Assembly (NCBI RefSeq): GCF_009765775.1
Contig: NZ_LMUU01000035.1
Span: 1 to 40,146 of the forward strand
Direction of reading: 5' to 3'
DNA length: 40,146 nt
Source of the DNA: Beijerinckia sp. L45
GTDB taxonomy: Bacteria; Pseudomonadota; Alphaproteobacteria; Rhizobiales; Beijerinckiaceae
Position numbers and translations under genes: made by a program. The notes beneath the pieces were generated by a model. That model ran no database searches and had not been told where the DNA came from. It saw nothing but the letters and a program-made list of their open reading frames with translations. How positions within the stretch are numbered: position 1 is the first letter of the stretch; each line of letters opens with the position of its first letter. Of this stretch, positions 7,181 through 15,159 are shown one piece after another.

Positions 7181-8476
7181 ATGTCCGATCTCGAAGCTGT
7201 CGCTAAAGAACGCGGCATCAAGTATTTTCTGATCTCCTACACCGATCTGTTCGGCAGCCAGCGCGCCAAGCTGGTGCCGGCCTCGGCGATCAACGCGATG
7301 GTCGAGGACGGCGCGGGCTTTGCCGGCTTCGCCACCTGGCTCGACATGAGCCCGGCCGACCCCGACCTTTTCGCGATGGCCGATCCGGCGAGCCTGATCC
7401 AGCTGCCGTGGAAGCCGGAGGTTGGCTGGCTCGCCGCCGATCTCTACATGAACGGCAAGCCGGTGGAGCAGGGCCCGCGCAACATCCTGAAGCGCCTCAT
7501 CGCGGATGCCGCGAGCGAGGGGTTGCAGATGAAGACCGGCGTCGAATGCGAGTTCTTCCTCATCACGCCGAATGGTTCGGCGCCGGCCGATCTGGCCGAC
7601 AGGCAGATGAAGCCCTGCTACGACCAGTCCGCGCTGATGCGCCGCTACGACGTCGTCGCCGAGATCTGCGACGCGATGCTGACGCTGGGGTGGAAACCCT
7701 ACCAGAACGATCACGAGGACGCCAACGGCCAGTTCGAGATGAACTGGGCCTATGACGATGCGCTGATCACCGCCGACCGCCACGCCTTCTTCAAATACAT
7801 GACCCGCTCGATCGCGGAAAAGCACGGCTTTCGCGCCACCTTCATGCCGAAGCCGTTCATGGACCTGACCGGATCCGGCTGCCATGCGCACGTTTCGCTG
7901 TGGAAGGACGGCAAGAACGTCTTCGCCGACAAAAGCGACGAGCTCGGCCTGTCGCAGGAGGGCTACCACTTCATCGGCGGCATCATCCATTCCGCCGATG
8001 CGCTGGCCGCGATCACCAATCCGACGGTGAACTCCTACAAGCGCATCAACGCGCCGCGCACGACGTCGGGAGCGACCTGGGCGCCGAACTCGGTGACCTA
8101 TACCGGCAACAACCGCACGCACATGATCCGCATTCCCGACAACGGCCGCTTCGAGTTCCGCCTCGCCGATGGCGCCGCCAACCCGTACCTGCTGCAGGCC
8201 GGCATTCTCGCCGCAGGACTCGACGGTCTGCGCAACAAGCGCGATCCCGGCAAACGCCTCGACATCAACATGTACACCGACGGGCACCTCGTCGAAAACG
8301 TGAAGAAGCTGCCGCTCAACATGCTCGACGCGATCCGCGCGCTGGACGGCTGCAGCGTCCTCAACGAGGCCTTCGGCAGTTTCGTCCCCTCCTATCTCAA
8401 GCTGAAGACCGAGGAATGGAACGCCTATTCGCGCCATCTCACGGAGTGGGAACGCGACAACACGCTCGACTGCTGA
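7181..8476 (+). CDS. gmaS: Gamma-glutamylmethylamide synthetase (type III glutamine synthetase-like)
   Basis: The 431-residue product belongs to the GlnT/GmaS branch of the glutamine synthetase family. The catalytic core is visible: GVECEFFL (about 125), NDHEDANGQFEMNW (about 176-189), FMPKPFMDLTGSGCHAHVSL (about 223-242), NSYKRINAP near 284 and a late PDNGRFEFRLADGAANPYL near 321. GmaS joins methylamine to glutamate with ATP, giving gamma-glutamylmethylamide, the first step of the pathway. An upstream in-frame ATG at 7079 lies within mgsC; the ATG at 7181 has a perfect AGGAGG six bases before it, so I chose it. A plain glutamine synthetase role cannot be ruled out from sequence, but the mgs and mgd neighbours argue for GmaS. 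Confidence 0.88.
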   Translation: MSDLEAVAKERGIKYFLISYTDLFGSQRAKLVPASAINAMVEDGAGFAGFATWLDMSPADPDLFAMADPASLIQLPWKPEVGWLAADLYMNGKPVEQGPRNILKRLIADAASEGLQMKTGVECEFFLITPNGSAPADLADRQMKPCYDQSALMRRYDVVAEICDAMLTLGWKPYQNDHEDANGQFEMNWAYDDALITADRHAFFKYMTRSIAEKHGFRATFMPKPFMDLTGSGCHAHVSLWKDGKNVFADKSDELGLSQEGYHFIGGIIHSADALAAITNPTVNSYKRINAPRTTSGATWAPNSVTYTGNNRTHMIRIPDNGRFEFRLADGAANPYLLQAGILAAGLDGLRNKRDPGKRLDINMYTDGHLVENVKKLPLNMLDAIRALDGCSVLNEAFGSFVPSYLKLKTEEWNAYSRHLTEWERDNTLDC

Positions 8477-8484
8477 ACACTCAA

Positions 8485-8539
8485 GCCCGCGACATGCCTT
8501 GGAGGGCCGCACGCGCCCTTCAAGCTGACCATCGCGGGC
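8485..8539 (+). other. Strong two-stem RNA structure between gmaS and mgdA
   Basis: The 117-base gap in an otherwise tightly packed operon can fold into an outer stem GCCCGCGA (8485-8492) with TCGCGGGC (8532-8539) and an inner nine-pair stem CTTGGAGGG (8498-8506) with CCCTTCAAG (8516-8524, one G-U pair). The internal loop is 5 bases on the left and 7 on the right. No T-run follows, so it is not a classic terminator. It may be an RNA stability or processing element that sets the ratio of gmaS to mgd products, or an attenuator. Confidence 0.6.
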
Positions 8540-8593
8540 GAAACGGGAGCGGCGCGTTGCCTCCGGCGCGACGCCGAACGTCCAGGACCTGAC

Positions 8594-9844
8594 ATGCGCT
8601 ATTCCCTTCTTTCCGTTCTGCAGCAGGCCTTCAAGGGCCAGCGCGACTGGACGCCGCAATGGCGCGACGCCGCGCCGAAGGCTTCCTACGACGTCATCAT
8701 CGTCGGCGGCGGCGGCCACGGGCTGGCGACGGCCTATTACCTCGCCGAACAGCACGGCATCCGCAATGTCGCGGTGCTGGAGCGCAGCCACGTCGGCTCC
8801 GGCAACATCGGGCGCAACACGACCATCGTGCGCTCCAACTATCTGCTGCCGGGCAACGTGCCGTTCTACGAAAAGTCGATGCAGCTTTGGGAGCGTCTGG
8901 AGCAGGACATCAACTACAACGCCATGGTCAGCCAGCGCGGCGTGCTGAACCTCTACCATACAGATGGCCAGCGCGACGCCTATGCGCGGCGCGGCAACGG
9001 GATGCGAATCAACGGGATCGACGCCGAATTGCTCGACCAGGATCAGGTGCGGGCGATGGTGCCGTTCCTCGATTTCGACAATGCCCGCTTTCCGATTCAG
9101 GGCGGACTGCTGCAGCGGCGCGGCGGCACCGTGCGTCACGATGCGGTGGCCTGGGGCTATGCGCGGGCGGCGAGCGATCGTGGCGTGGATATCATTCAAA
9201 ATTGCGCGGTGACCGGCATTCGCCGCGAGAACGGCCGCGTGGTTGGGGTCGACACCACGCGGGGATACATCGGTGCCAAGAAGGTCGGGCTGGCCGTTGC
9301 TGGCGCCAGCTCGCAGCTCGCGGCGATGGTCGACATGCGCCTGCCGATCGAAAGCCACGTGCTCACTGCCTTCGTCAGCGAGGGGTTGAAGCCGCTTATC
9401 GACACCGTGGTCACGTTCGGCGCCGGCCACTTCTATGTCAGCCAGTCCGACAAGGGCGGCCTCGTCTTCGGCGGCGATATCGACGGCTACAATTCCTACG
9501 CCAGCCGCGGCAACCTCGCGACGATCGAGGACGTGATGGAAGGCGGCATGGCGCTGTGGCCGGGACTTGGCCGCCTGCGTGTGCTGCGCCACTGGGGCGG
9601 CGTGATGGACATGTCGATGGATGGGTCGCCGATCATCGACAAGACCCATATCGAGGGCCTCTATCTCAACGCCGGCTGGTGCTACGGCGGCTTTAAAGCG
9701 ACGCCGGCCTCCGGCTTCTGTTTTGCCCACACTATCGCCAATGATGCGCCGCATGCGCTCAACGCCGCCTTCCGTCTCGATCGTTTCGCTACCGGCGCGG
9801 TGATCGACGAAAAGGGCGTCGGCGCCCAACCGAACCTGCACTGA
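8594..9844 (+). CDS. mgdA: N-methylglutamate dehydrogenase subunit A (sarcosine oxidase beta-like)
   Basis: The 416-residue product is a flavoprotein of the sarcosine oxidase beta (SoxB) type. It has the Rossmann motif VIIVGGGGHGLATAYYLAE near residue 35, SNIGRN-like GSGNIGRNTTIVRSNY near 72, and the typical C-terminal LNAGWCYGGFKATPASG near 357. In heterotetrameric sarcosine oxidase this subunit holds the covalent FMN and the amine substrate. In the N-methylglutamate pathway the equivalent subunit MgdA helps oxidise N-methylglutamate to glutamate and a C1 unit. It follows a structured gap after gmaS. The ribosome binding site is weak (AGGACC). Confidence 0.86.
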   Translation: MRYSLLSVLQQAFKGQRDWTPQWRDAAPKASYDVIIVGGGGHGLATAYYLAEQHGIRNVAVLERSHVGSGNIGRNTTIVRSNYLLPGNVPFYEKSMQLWERLEQDINYNAMVSQRGVLNLYHTDGQRDAYARRGNGMRINGIDAELLDQDQVRAMVPFLDFDNARFPIQGGLLQRRGGTVRHDAVAWGYARAASDRGVDIIQNCAVTGIRRENGRVVGVDTTRGYIGAKKVGLAVAGASSQLAAMVDMRLPIESHVLTAFVSEGLKPLIDTVVTFGAGHFYVSQSDKGGLVFGGDIDGYNSYASRGNLATIEDVMEGGMALWPGLGRLRVLRHWGGVMDMSMDGSPIIDKTHIEGLYLNAGWCYGGFKATPASGFCFAHTIANDAPHALNAAFRLDRFATGAVIDEKGVGAQPNLH

Positions 9845-9855
9845 GGAGAGAGCAC

Positions 9856-10146
9856 ATGCGCATCGACTGCCCATGCTGTGGCCTCCGCGACAACGGCGAA
9901 TTCACATATCTCGGCGACGCCTCTCCGGCGCGGCCCGACGGCATGGACGCGAGCCCCGCGGCCATGCTGGACTACGTCTATCGCCGCGACAATCCAGCGG
10001 GACCGCACCGCGAGCTCTGGTACCACGGTGCCGGCTGCCGCTCCTGGCTCGTCGTCACCCGCGACACCCGCACCCACGACATTGCCGAGGTTGCCTTCGC
10101 GCGCGATGCGGCGCGCGCCCGCGACGCTGAAAAGGCCGTCCCATGA
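9856..10146 (+). CDS. mgdB: N-methylglutamate dehydrogenase subunit B (sarcosine oxidase delta-like)
   Basis: The 96-residue product is the small zinc subunit of the SoxD type. Zinc ligands expected from sarcosine oxidase, a CPxC pair and a His-x3-Cys pair, are present as Cys5 and Cys8 (CPCC) and His57 and Cys61 in WYHGAGCRSW. It contains the conserved RRDNPAGPHRELWYH stretch. In the known complex the subunit has a structural role and contacts the alpha chain. The start has GAGGAGAG about six bases ahead. The stop overlaps the start of mgdC (ATGA), so the two are translationally coupled. Confidence 0.88.
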   Translation: MRIDCPCCGLRDNGEFTYLGDASPARPDGMDASPAAMLDYVYRRDNPAGPHRELWYHGAGCRSWLVVTRDTRTHDIAEVAFARDAARARDAEKAVP

Positions 10147-13100
10147 GCCTCGCCCTCGATCGCGCCACCAGCGCGGCTGCCCCGGCTACGTCCCCGGCCA
10201 CGCTGCAGCCGTTCCGCACCGCTGCCGGCGGGCTTATCGACCGATCGCAGCCGCTTCCCTTCACGTTCGACGGGCACGCCTACACCGGCGTCGCCGGCGA
10301 TACGCTGGCCTCGGCGCTGCTCGCCAACGGCGTGCGTCTTGTCGGCCGTTCTTTCAAATATCACCGGCCGCGCGGCATTCTGTCCGCCGGCTCGGAGGAG
10401 CCGAACGCGCTCGTGGAGCTGCGCACCGGGGCGCGGCGCGAGCCGAACACGCGCGCCACCGTCGCGGAGCTCTACGAGGGGCTCGAGACCGCCAGCCAAA
10501 ACCGCTGGCCATCGTTGCGCTACGATGCCTTGTCGATCAATGCGTTGGCCGCGCCGGTCTTCGCCGCCGGCTTCTATTACAAGACATTCATGTGGCCGGC
10601 GTCGTTCTGGGAAAAACTCTACGAGCCGCTGATTCGCCGCGCCGCGGGGCTCGGCCGCGCGGCGGAGGCACCGGACCCCGATCACTATGATCGCATGCAT
10701 GCGCACTGCGACGTGCTGGTCATCGGCGGTGGTCCGGCTGGCCTTGCCGCCGCGCTCGCTGCGGGCCGCGCCGGCGCGCGGGTGATCCTGGTCGACGAAG
10801 AGGCGACGCCGGGGGGCCGGCTTCTGGCGGAGCGCCGCACGATCGGTGCACTAGCCGGCACCACGTGGGCAGGCGACGCCATCGGCGAGCTCCGCGCCAT
10901 GCCGGACGTGCGCATCCTCAGCCGCACCACGCTGTTCGGCGTCTACGACCACGGACAGTATGGCGCTATCGAGCGCGTCAGCGATCATGTGGCGGTCCCG
11001 GAAGAGCACGCGCCGCGCCAGCGCTACTGGCGCATCGCCGCCAAGCGCGCGATCCTCGCGGCCGGCGCAATCGAGCGGCCGCATGTGTTCGGCGGCAACG
11101 ATCGGCCCGGCGTGATGCTGGCGGGCGCCGTGCGCGCCTACATCAATAAATACGGCGTTTTGCCCGGCCGCGAATTCGCGGTCTTTACGACCAGCGACGA
11201 CGGATGGCGCACGGTCGCCGATGCCGTGGCCGCTGGCGCTCGTGTGGTGGCCGTCATTGACTCCCGTTTTGAAGTCCGCGCCGGCCTGACGCAGGCGGCC
11301 GTCGCGGCCGGGGCGCGGATTATGCTCGGCGCGCAGGTTATCGACACCGCGGGCCGCCCCGAGCTCGCCGCCATCACGGTGATGAGCGACGCCGGCCGCA
11401 CGGAGACGATCCGCTGCGATTGCCTTGCCATGGCCAATGGTTGGAACCCCATCGTCCACCTCGATTCCCACCTCAGCCGCAAGCCGGTGTGGGATGCGCG
11501 CATCAGCGCCTTCGTTCCCGGCGGACTCCCGGGTGGCATGACGGCGGTCGGCGCGGCCAAGGGACAGTTTCTTCTGTCCGACTGTCTCGACGGCGGTGCC
11601 CGCGCCGGTGCTGCAGCTGCCGCGGACTGCGGCTTTGCGGCGGTGTCCCCGCCACCATATACGACCGACCCAGAAAGCGATGCCCACGAGCCCCTGTGGC
11701 GGGCCAGGGCCGGCAGGGGTAAGGCCTTCGTCGATTTCCAGAACGACGTCGCCGCAACCGATATCGAACTCGCGCATCGCGAAGGATTCCGCGCCGTCGA
11801 GCATCTCAAGCGCTATACGACGCTCGGCATGGCGACCGACCAGGGTAAGACGTCCAACATGGCCGGCCTCGGCATCATGGCCGAGCTGACGGGCCAGCCG
11901 CTGCCGCAGGTCGGCACCACCGTTTTTCGGCCGCCGTTCACGCCGGTAGCGATCGGGGCGCTGGCCGGGCACCATCGCGGCCAGGACTTTCGCGCGACGC
12001 GCCACACCCCGTCGCATGGCTGGGCCGAGGCCAACGGCGCCGTCTTCGTCACTTCGGGCCAGTGGCTGCGCGCTGCCTATTTTCCGCAAACCGGCGAAAC
12101 CGATTGGCTTGAAACGGTACGCCGCGAGGTCTCGACCGTGCGTAGCGCCGTCGGCATCTGCGACGTATCGACATTCGGCAAGATCGATATCCAAGGGCGC
12201 GATGCGATCAAGCTCATCGACAAGGTCTGCGCCAACGCCTTCGCCTCGCTGCCGGTCGGCAAGGCACGCTATGCGATCGTGTTACGCGAAGACGGCTTCG
12301 TGATGGATGACGGCACCGTCACGCGGCTCGGCGATACGCATTTCGTCATGACGGCGTCCACCGCCAACGCGGCGCGAGTGATGCAACACCTCGAATATGC
12401 GCACCAGTGGCTCTATCCCCATCTCGACGTGCAGATGACGTCGGTGAGCGAGCAATGGGCGCAGTTCGCCATTGCCGGGCCGCATGCTCGCGACACGCTG
12501 CGCAGAATTATCGATCCCGCTGTCGACATCAGCAACGAGGCCTTTCCGTTTCTCGCCGCGGCGGCGATCACGGTTGGCGGCGGCATCGCGGCGCGGCTGT
12601 TCCGCATCTCGTTCTCCGGAGAACTCGCCTACGAACTGGCTGTGCCGGCCGGCTACGGCGACGCGGCGTGGCGCGCGATTCTCAATGCCGGCGCCTCGTA
12701 TGGGATCACACCATATGGCACCGAGGCGCTGAGCGTCATGCGCATCGAGAAAGGGCATGTGGCGACGGCTGAGATCAATGGCCAGACCACCGCGCGCGAT
12801 CTCGGCCTCGGCGGCATGATGGCCAAGAAGAAAGACTTTATTGGCCGCCTGATGAAAGAGCGCCCGGCCTTGATCGAGCCGGAGCGGCCGATCGTCGTCG
12901 GCGTCAGGCCGGTCGACCCGAACGATCGGATTCGCGCGGGCAGCCATTTCATCGGCGTCGACGTGACGCCGGGGCCCGAGGCGGACGAAGGCTATCTCAC
13001 CTCCGTCGCCTTCTCGCCGGTGCTCGGCCAGTGGATCGGGATCGGGCTGCTGAAGAATGGCGCGCAGCGCCATGGCGAACGCGTGCGCGCCTATGATCCC

Positions 13101-13178
13101 GTGCGCAACGGCGACGTCGTCGTGGAGATCTGCGCGCCGTGCTTTGTCGACCCGAAGGAGGAGAAGCTTCGTGTCTGA
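10143..13178 (+). CDS. mgdC: N-methylglutamate dehydrogenase subunit C (sarcosine oxidase alpha-like)
   Basis: The 1011-residue product has the full SoxA layout. Residues 25-110 are a 2Fe-2S-fold-like domain (FTFDGHAYTGVAGDTLASAL, RSFKYHRPRGI). From about 190 an NAD-binding Rossmann domain begins with CDVLVIGGGPAGLAAALAAG and VDEEATPGGRLL. The C-terminal part (about 610-1000) is a GcvT-like aminomethyltransferase/folate domain, with IRAGSHFIGV near 921. It carries the NAD and folate sites that take the C1 unit from N-methylglutamate to tetrahydrofolate. It overlaps mgdB by four bases and mgdD by eight. The length matches sarcosine oxidase alpha. Confidence 0.88.
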   Translation: MSLALDRATSAAAPATSPATLQPFRTAAGGLIDRSQPLPFTFDGHAYTGVAGDTLASALLANGVRLVGRSFKYHRPRGILSAGSEEPNALVELRTGARREPNTRATVAELYEGLETASQNRWPSLRYDALSINALAAPVFAAGFYYKTFMWPASFWEKLYEPLIRRAAGLGRAAEAPDPDHYDRMHAHCDVLVIGGGPAGLAAALAAGRAGARVILVDEEATPGGRLLAERRTIGALAGTTWAGDAIGELRAMPDVRILSRTTLFGVYDHGQYGAIERVSDHVAVPEEHAPRQRYWRIAAKRAILAAGAIERPHVFGGNDRPGVMLAGAVRAYINKYGVLPGREFAVFTTSDDGWRTVADAVAAGARVVAVIDSRFEVRAGLTQAAVAAGARIMLGAQVIDTAGRPELAAITVMSDAGRTETIRCDCLAMANGWNPIVHLDSHLSRKPVWDARISAFVPGGLPGGMTAVGAAKGQFLLSDCLDGGARAGAAAAADCGFAAVSPPPYTTDPESDAHEPLWRARAGRGKAFVDFQNDVAATDIELAHREGFRAVEHLKRYTTLGMATDQGKTSNMAGLGIMAELTGQPLPQVGTTVFRPPFTPVAIGALAGHHRGQDFRATRHTPSHGWAEANGAVFVTSGQWLRAAYFPQTGETDWLETVRREVSTVRSAVGICDVSTFGKIDIQGRDAIKLIDKVCANAFASLPVGKARYAIVLREDGFVMDDGTVTRLGDTHFVMTASTANAARVMQHLEYAHQWLYPHLDVQMTSVSEQWAQFAIAGPHARDTLRRIIDPAVDISNEAFPFLAAAAITVGGGIAARLFRISFSGELAYELAVPAGYGDAAWRAILNAGASYGITPYGTEALSVMRIEKGHVATAEINGQTTARDLGLGGMMAKKKDFIGRLMKERPALIEPERPIVVGVRPVDPNDRIRAGSHFIGVDVTPGPEADEGYLTSVAFSPVLGQWIGIGLLKNGAQRHGERVRAYDPVRNGDVVVEICAPCFVDPKEEKLRV

Positions 13179-13788
13179 TTCCGCGCCAACAACATGGCAG
13201 CAGCGCAGCGGCTGGGCCGGCGTCACACAGACGGGCCGCTTCGGGCGTGCCGGCGGGGATCCGGGCGTCCGCCTCGATCTGCTCGGACGCCAGGCGCTTG
13301 CCACGATCATCGTCCGGCCGGGCGAAGAGGCTGCGCTCGATCGCTTGATGCAGGAGCGTCTGGGCGTCGCGCTTCCAGCAACGGGCCGCGCGGCCTTCGC
13401 GAGTGCCGGCAGCCTCGTCTGGTCGGCGCCGGGACAATGGCTGGTCATGGGGCCTGCGGCGTCGGCGCTTGCCGATCTGCCGCAGCGCCTCGCCGGCGTT
13501 GCCGCTGTGACCGATCAAAGCGATGGCCGCGCACTGGTTCGTGTCGGTGGTGCCGACGCCCGTGCGCTGCTCGCCAAAGGCGTGTCGATCGACTTGCATC
13601 CATCCGTGTTTGCGGCGGGCGCGACGGCCGTCACCAGCGTGGCGCATATCAACATCCAGCTGTGGCAGGTCGACGATGCGCCGACCTACGTGCTGGCGGT
13701 CCCGCGCGGCTTCGCCGGCAGTTTTTGGTCCTGGTTGACCGCGGCAGCGGCGGAATATGGTTATGACGTGCAGCAAGTGCCGGCCTGA
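13171..13788 (+). CDS. mgdD: N-methylglutamate dehydrogenase subunit D (sarcosine oxidase gamma-like)
   Basis: The 205-residue product is of the SoxG (gamma) family. It shows GDPGVRLDLLGRQALATIIVRPGEE near residue 30 in parts, the SLVWSAPGQWLVMG segment near 84-97 and AAVTDQSDGRALVRVGG near 110-126. This fold is related to the GcvT folate-binding domain. I chose the GTG at 13171 because AAGGAGGAG precedes it by about eight bases and it fits the family N-terminus, although the frame stays open further upstream inside mgdC. It overlaps the mgdC stop by eight bases and is the last gene of the eight-gene operon. Confidence 0.84.
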   Translation: MSDSAPTTWQQRSGWAGVTQTGRFGRAGGDPGVRLDLLGRQALATIIVRPGEEAALDRLMQERLGVALPATGRAAFASAGSLVWSAPGQWLVMGPAASALADLPQRLAGVAAVTDQSDGRALVRVGGADARALLAKGVSIDLHPSVFAAGATAVTSVAHINIQLWQVDDAPTYVLAVPRGFAGSFWSWLTAAAAEYGYDVQQVPA

Positions 13789-13971
13789 CATCCGTGCGGA
13801 ACAGGGCCAAACGGTCTTGGGCAAAAGGTGACGGCAAGGGCCAATCGGACCATCGCGCGTTTGCCGGCGACGCGATATAGCAAGCTTGCAGGCGTGGGCT
13901 TCAGCCTGGCCATTCGAGGTCGAGGCGCTGATCCTGATATGGTGGCCATCATCTGATCGAGGATTCCGCGG

Positions 13972-15159
13972 ATGACATCGGGAAGCGCGCCCCACAAAAC
14001 CTTTGATTGGACCGATCCGCTGGATCTGGCGTCGCGCCTCACCGACGACGAACGGATGATCGCCGACGCGGCGCGGTCCTATGCGCGGGACAGGTTGCTG
14101 CCGCGGGTGGTCTCGGCCTTTGCCGACGAGCGCTTCGATCGCGAGATTATGAGCGAGATGGGCGAACGCGGGTTTCTCGGCGCGATGCTGCCGGAGGCCT
14201 ACGGGGGCGCCGGTGCCGGCCATGTCGCCTATGGCCTCATTGCCCGCGAGATCGAGGCGGTCGATTCCGGCTACCGCTCGGCGATGAGCGTCCAGTCTTC
14301 TCTCGCGATGTATCCGATCCATGCCTTCGGCTCGGAGACGCAGAAGCGGCGGTTTCTGCCGAAAATGGCGCGCGGGGACCTGATCGGCTGTTTCGGCCTC
14401 ACGGAAGCGGACGGCGGGTCGGACCCTTCAGCAATGCGCACGCGGGCGCAAAAGGTCGACGGCGGCTACGTGCTCACCGGAGCGAAATACTGGATCACCA
14501 ATTCGCCGATCTGCGACATTGCCATCGTCTGGGCCAAGCTCGAGGGTGACATCACCGGCTTCATCGTCGAGCGTGGCTTTGCCGGCTTTACCACGCAGGT
14601 GATCGGCGACAAATTGAGCCTGCGCGCCTCTGTCACCGGCGACATCGGGCTCGCCGACGTCTTCGTGCCGGACGAGAACCGGCTGCCCGGCGTCCGCGGC
14701 CTCCGCGGCCCGTTCTCCTGCCTCAACAAGGCGCGCTACGGCATTGCCTGGGGCGCGCTTGGCGCGGCGGAATTCTGCCTCCATGCCACGCGCGACTATG
14801 TGCTGGAGCGGCAATTGTTCGGGCGTCCGCTCGCCGGGCGGCAGCTGGTGCAGAAGAAGCTCGCCGATATGATGACCGACATTTCACTCGGCTATGAGGG
14901 CGCGCTGGCGCTCGGGCGGATGCTCGACCAGGGCGCCTTCGTGCCCGAGGCCATCTCCATGCTGAAGCGCAACAACTGCGCCAAGGCCCTGGCGATCGCG
15001 CGCGAGGCGCGCGACATGCACGGCGGCGCCGGCATCACCGGCCAGCATCATGTCATGCGTCATACGATGAACCTGGAGACGGTGAACACCTACGAAGGCG
15101 CGTCCGATGTCCACGCGTTGATCCTCGGGCGTGCGATCACCGGGCTCTCCGCCTTTTAG
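13972..15159 (+). CDS. gcdH: Glutaryl-CoA dehydrogenase (acyl-CoA dehydrogenase family)
   Basis: The 395-residue product is a FAD acyl-CoA dehydrogenase. [19 protein letters not shown] (about residues 140-158) and [17 protein letters not shown] (about 175-191) are the FAD and substrate contact regions. The closing stretch [20 protein letters not shown] holds the catalytic base Glu375 in the position used by glutaryl-CoA dehydrogenase, whose members end in this way. The enzyme oxidises and decarboxylates glutaryl-CoA to crotonyl-CoA in lysine, tryptophan and benzoate breakdown. The gap of 183 bases after mgdD contains a GCAAGCTTGC palindrome at 13881-13890 but no clear terminator. Its stop codon overlaps that of the convergent histidine kinase gene. 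Confidence 0.9.
   Translation: MTSGSAPHKTFDWTDPLDLASRLTDDERMIADAARSYARDRLLPRVVSAFADERFDREIMSEMGERGFLGAMLPEAYGGAGAGHVAYGLIAREIEAVDSGYRSAMSVQSSLAMYPIHAFGSETQKRRFLPKMARGDLIGCFGLTEADGGSDPSAMRTRAQKVDGGYVLTGAKYWITNSPICDIAIVWAKLEGDITGFIVERGFAGFTTQVIGDKLSLRASVTGDIGLADVFVPDENRLPGVRGLRGPFSCLNKARYGIAWGALGAAEFCLHATRDYVLERQLFGRPLAGRQLVQKKLADMMTDISLGYEGALALGRMLDQGAFVPEAISMLKRNNCAKALAIAREARDMHGGAGITGQHHVMRHTMNLETVNTYEGASDVHALILGRAITGLSAF

Noticed and set aside
6935-9874. A 979-codon minus-strand open frame opposite mgsC, gmaS and mgdA
   Set aside because: Very long, but its translation is His/Arg/Val-rich with no domain, and the plus strand holds well-supported genes throughout.
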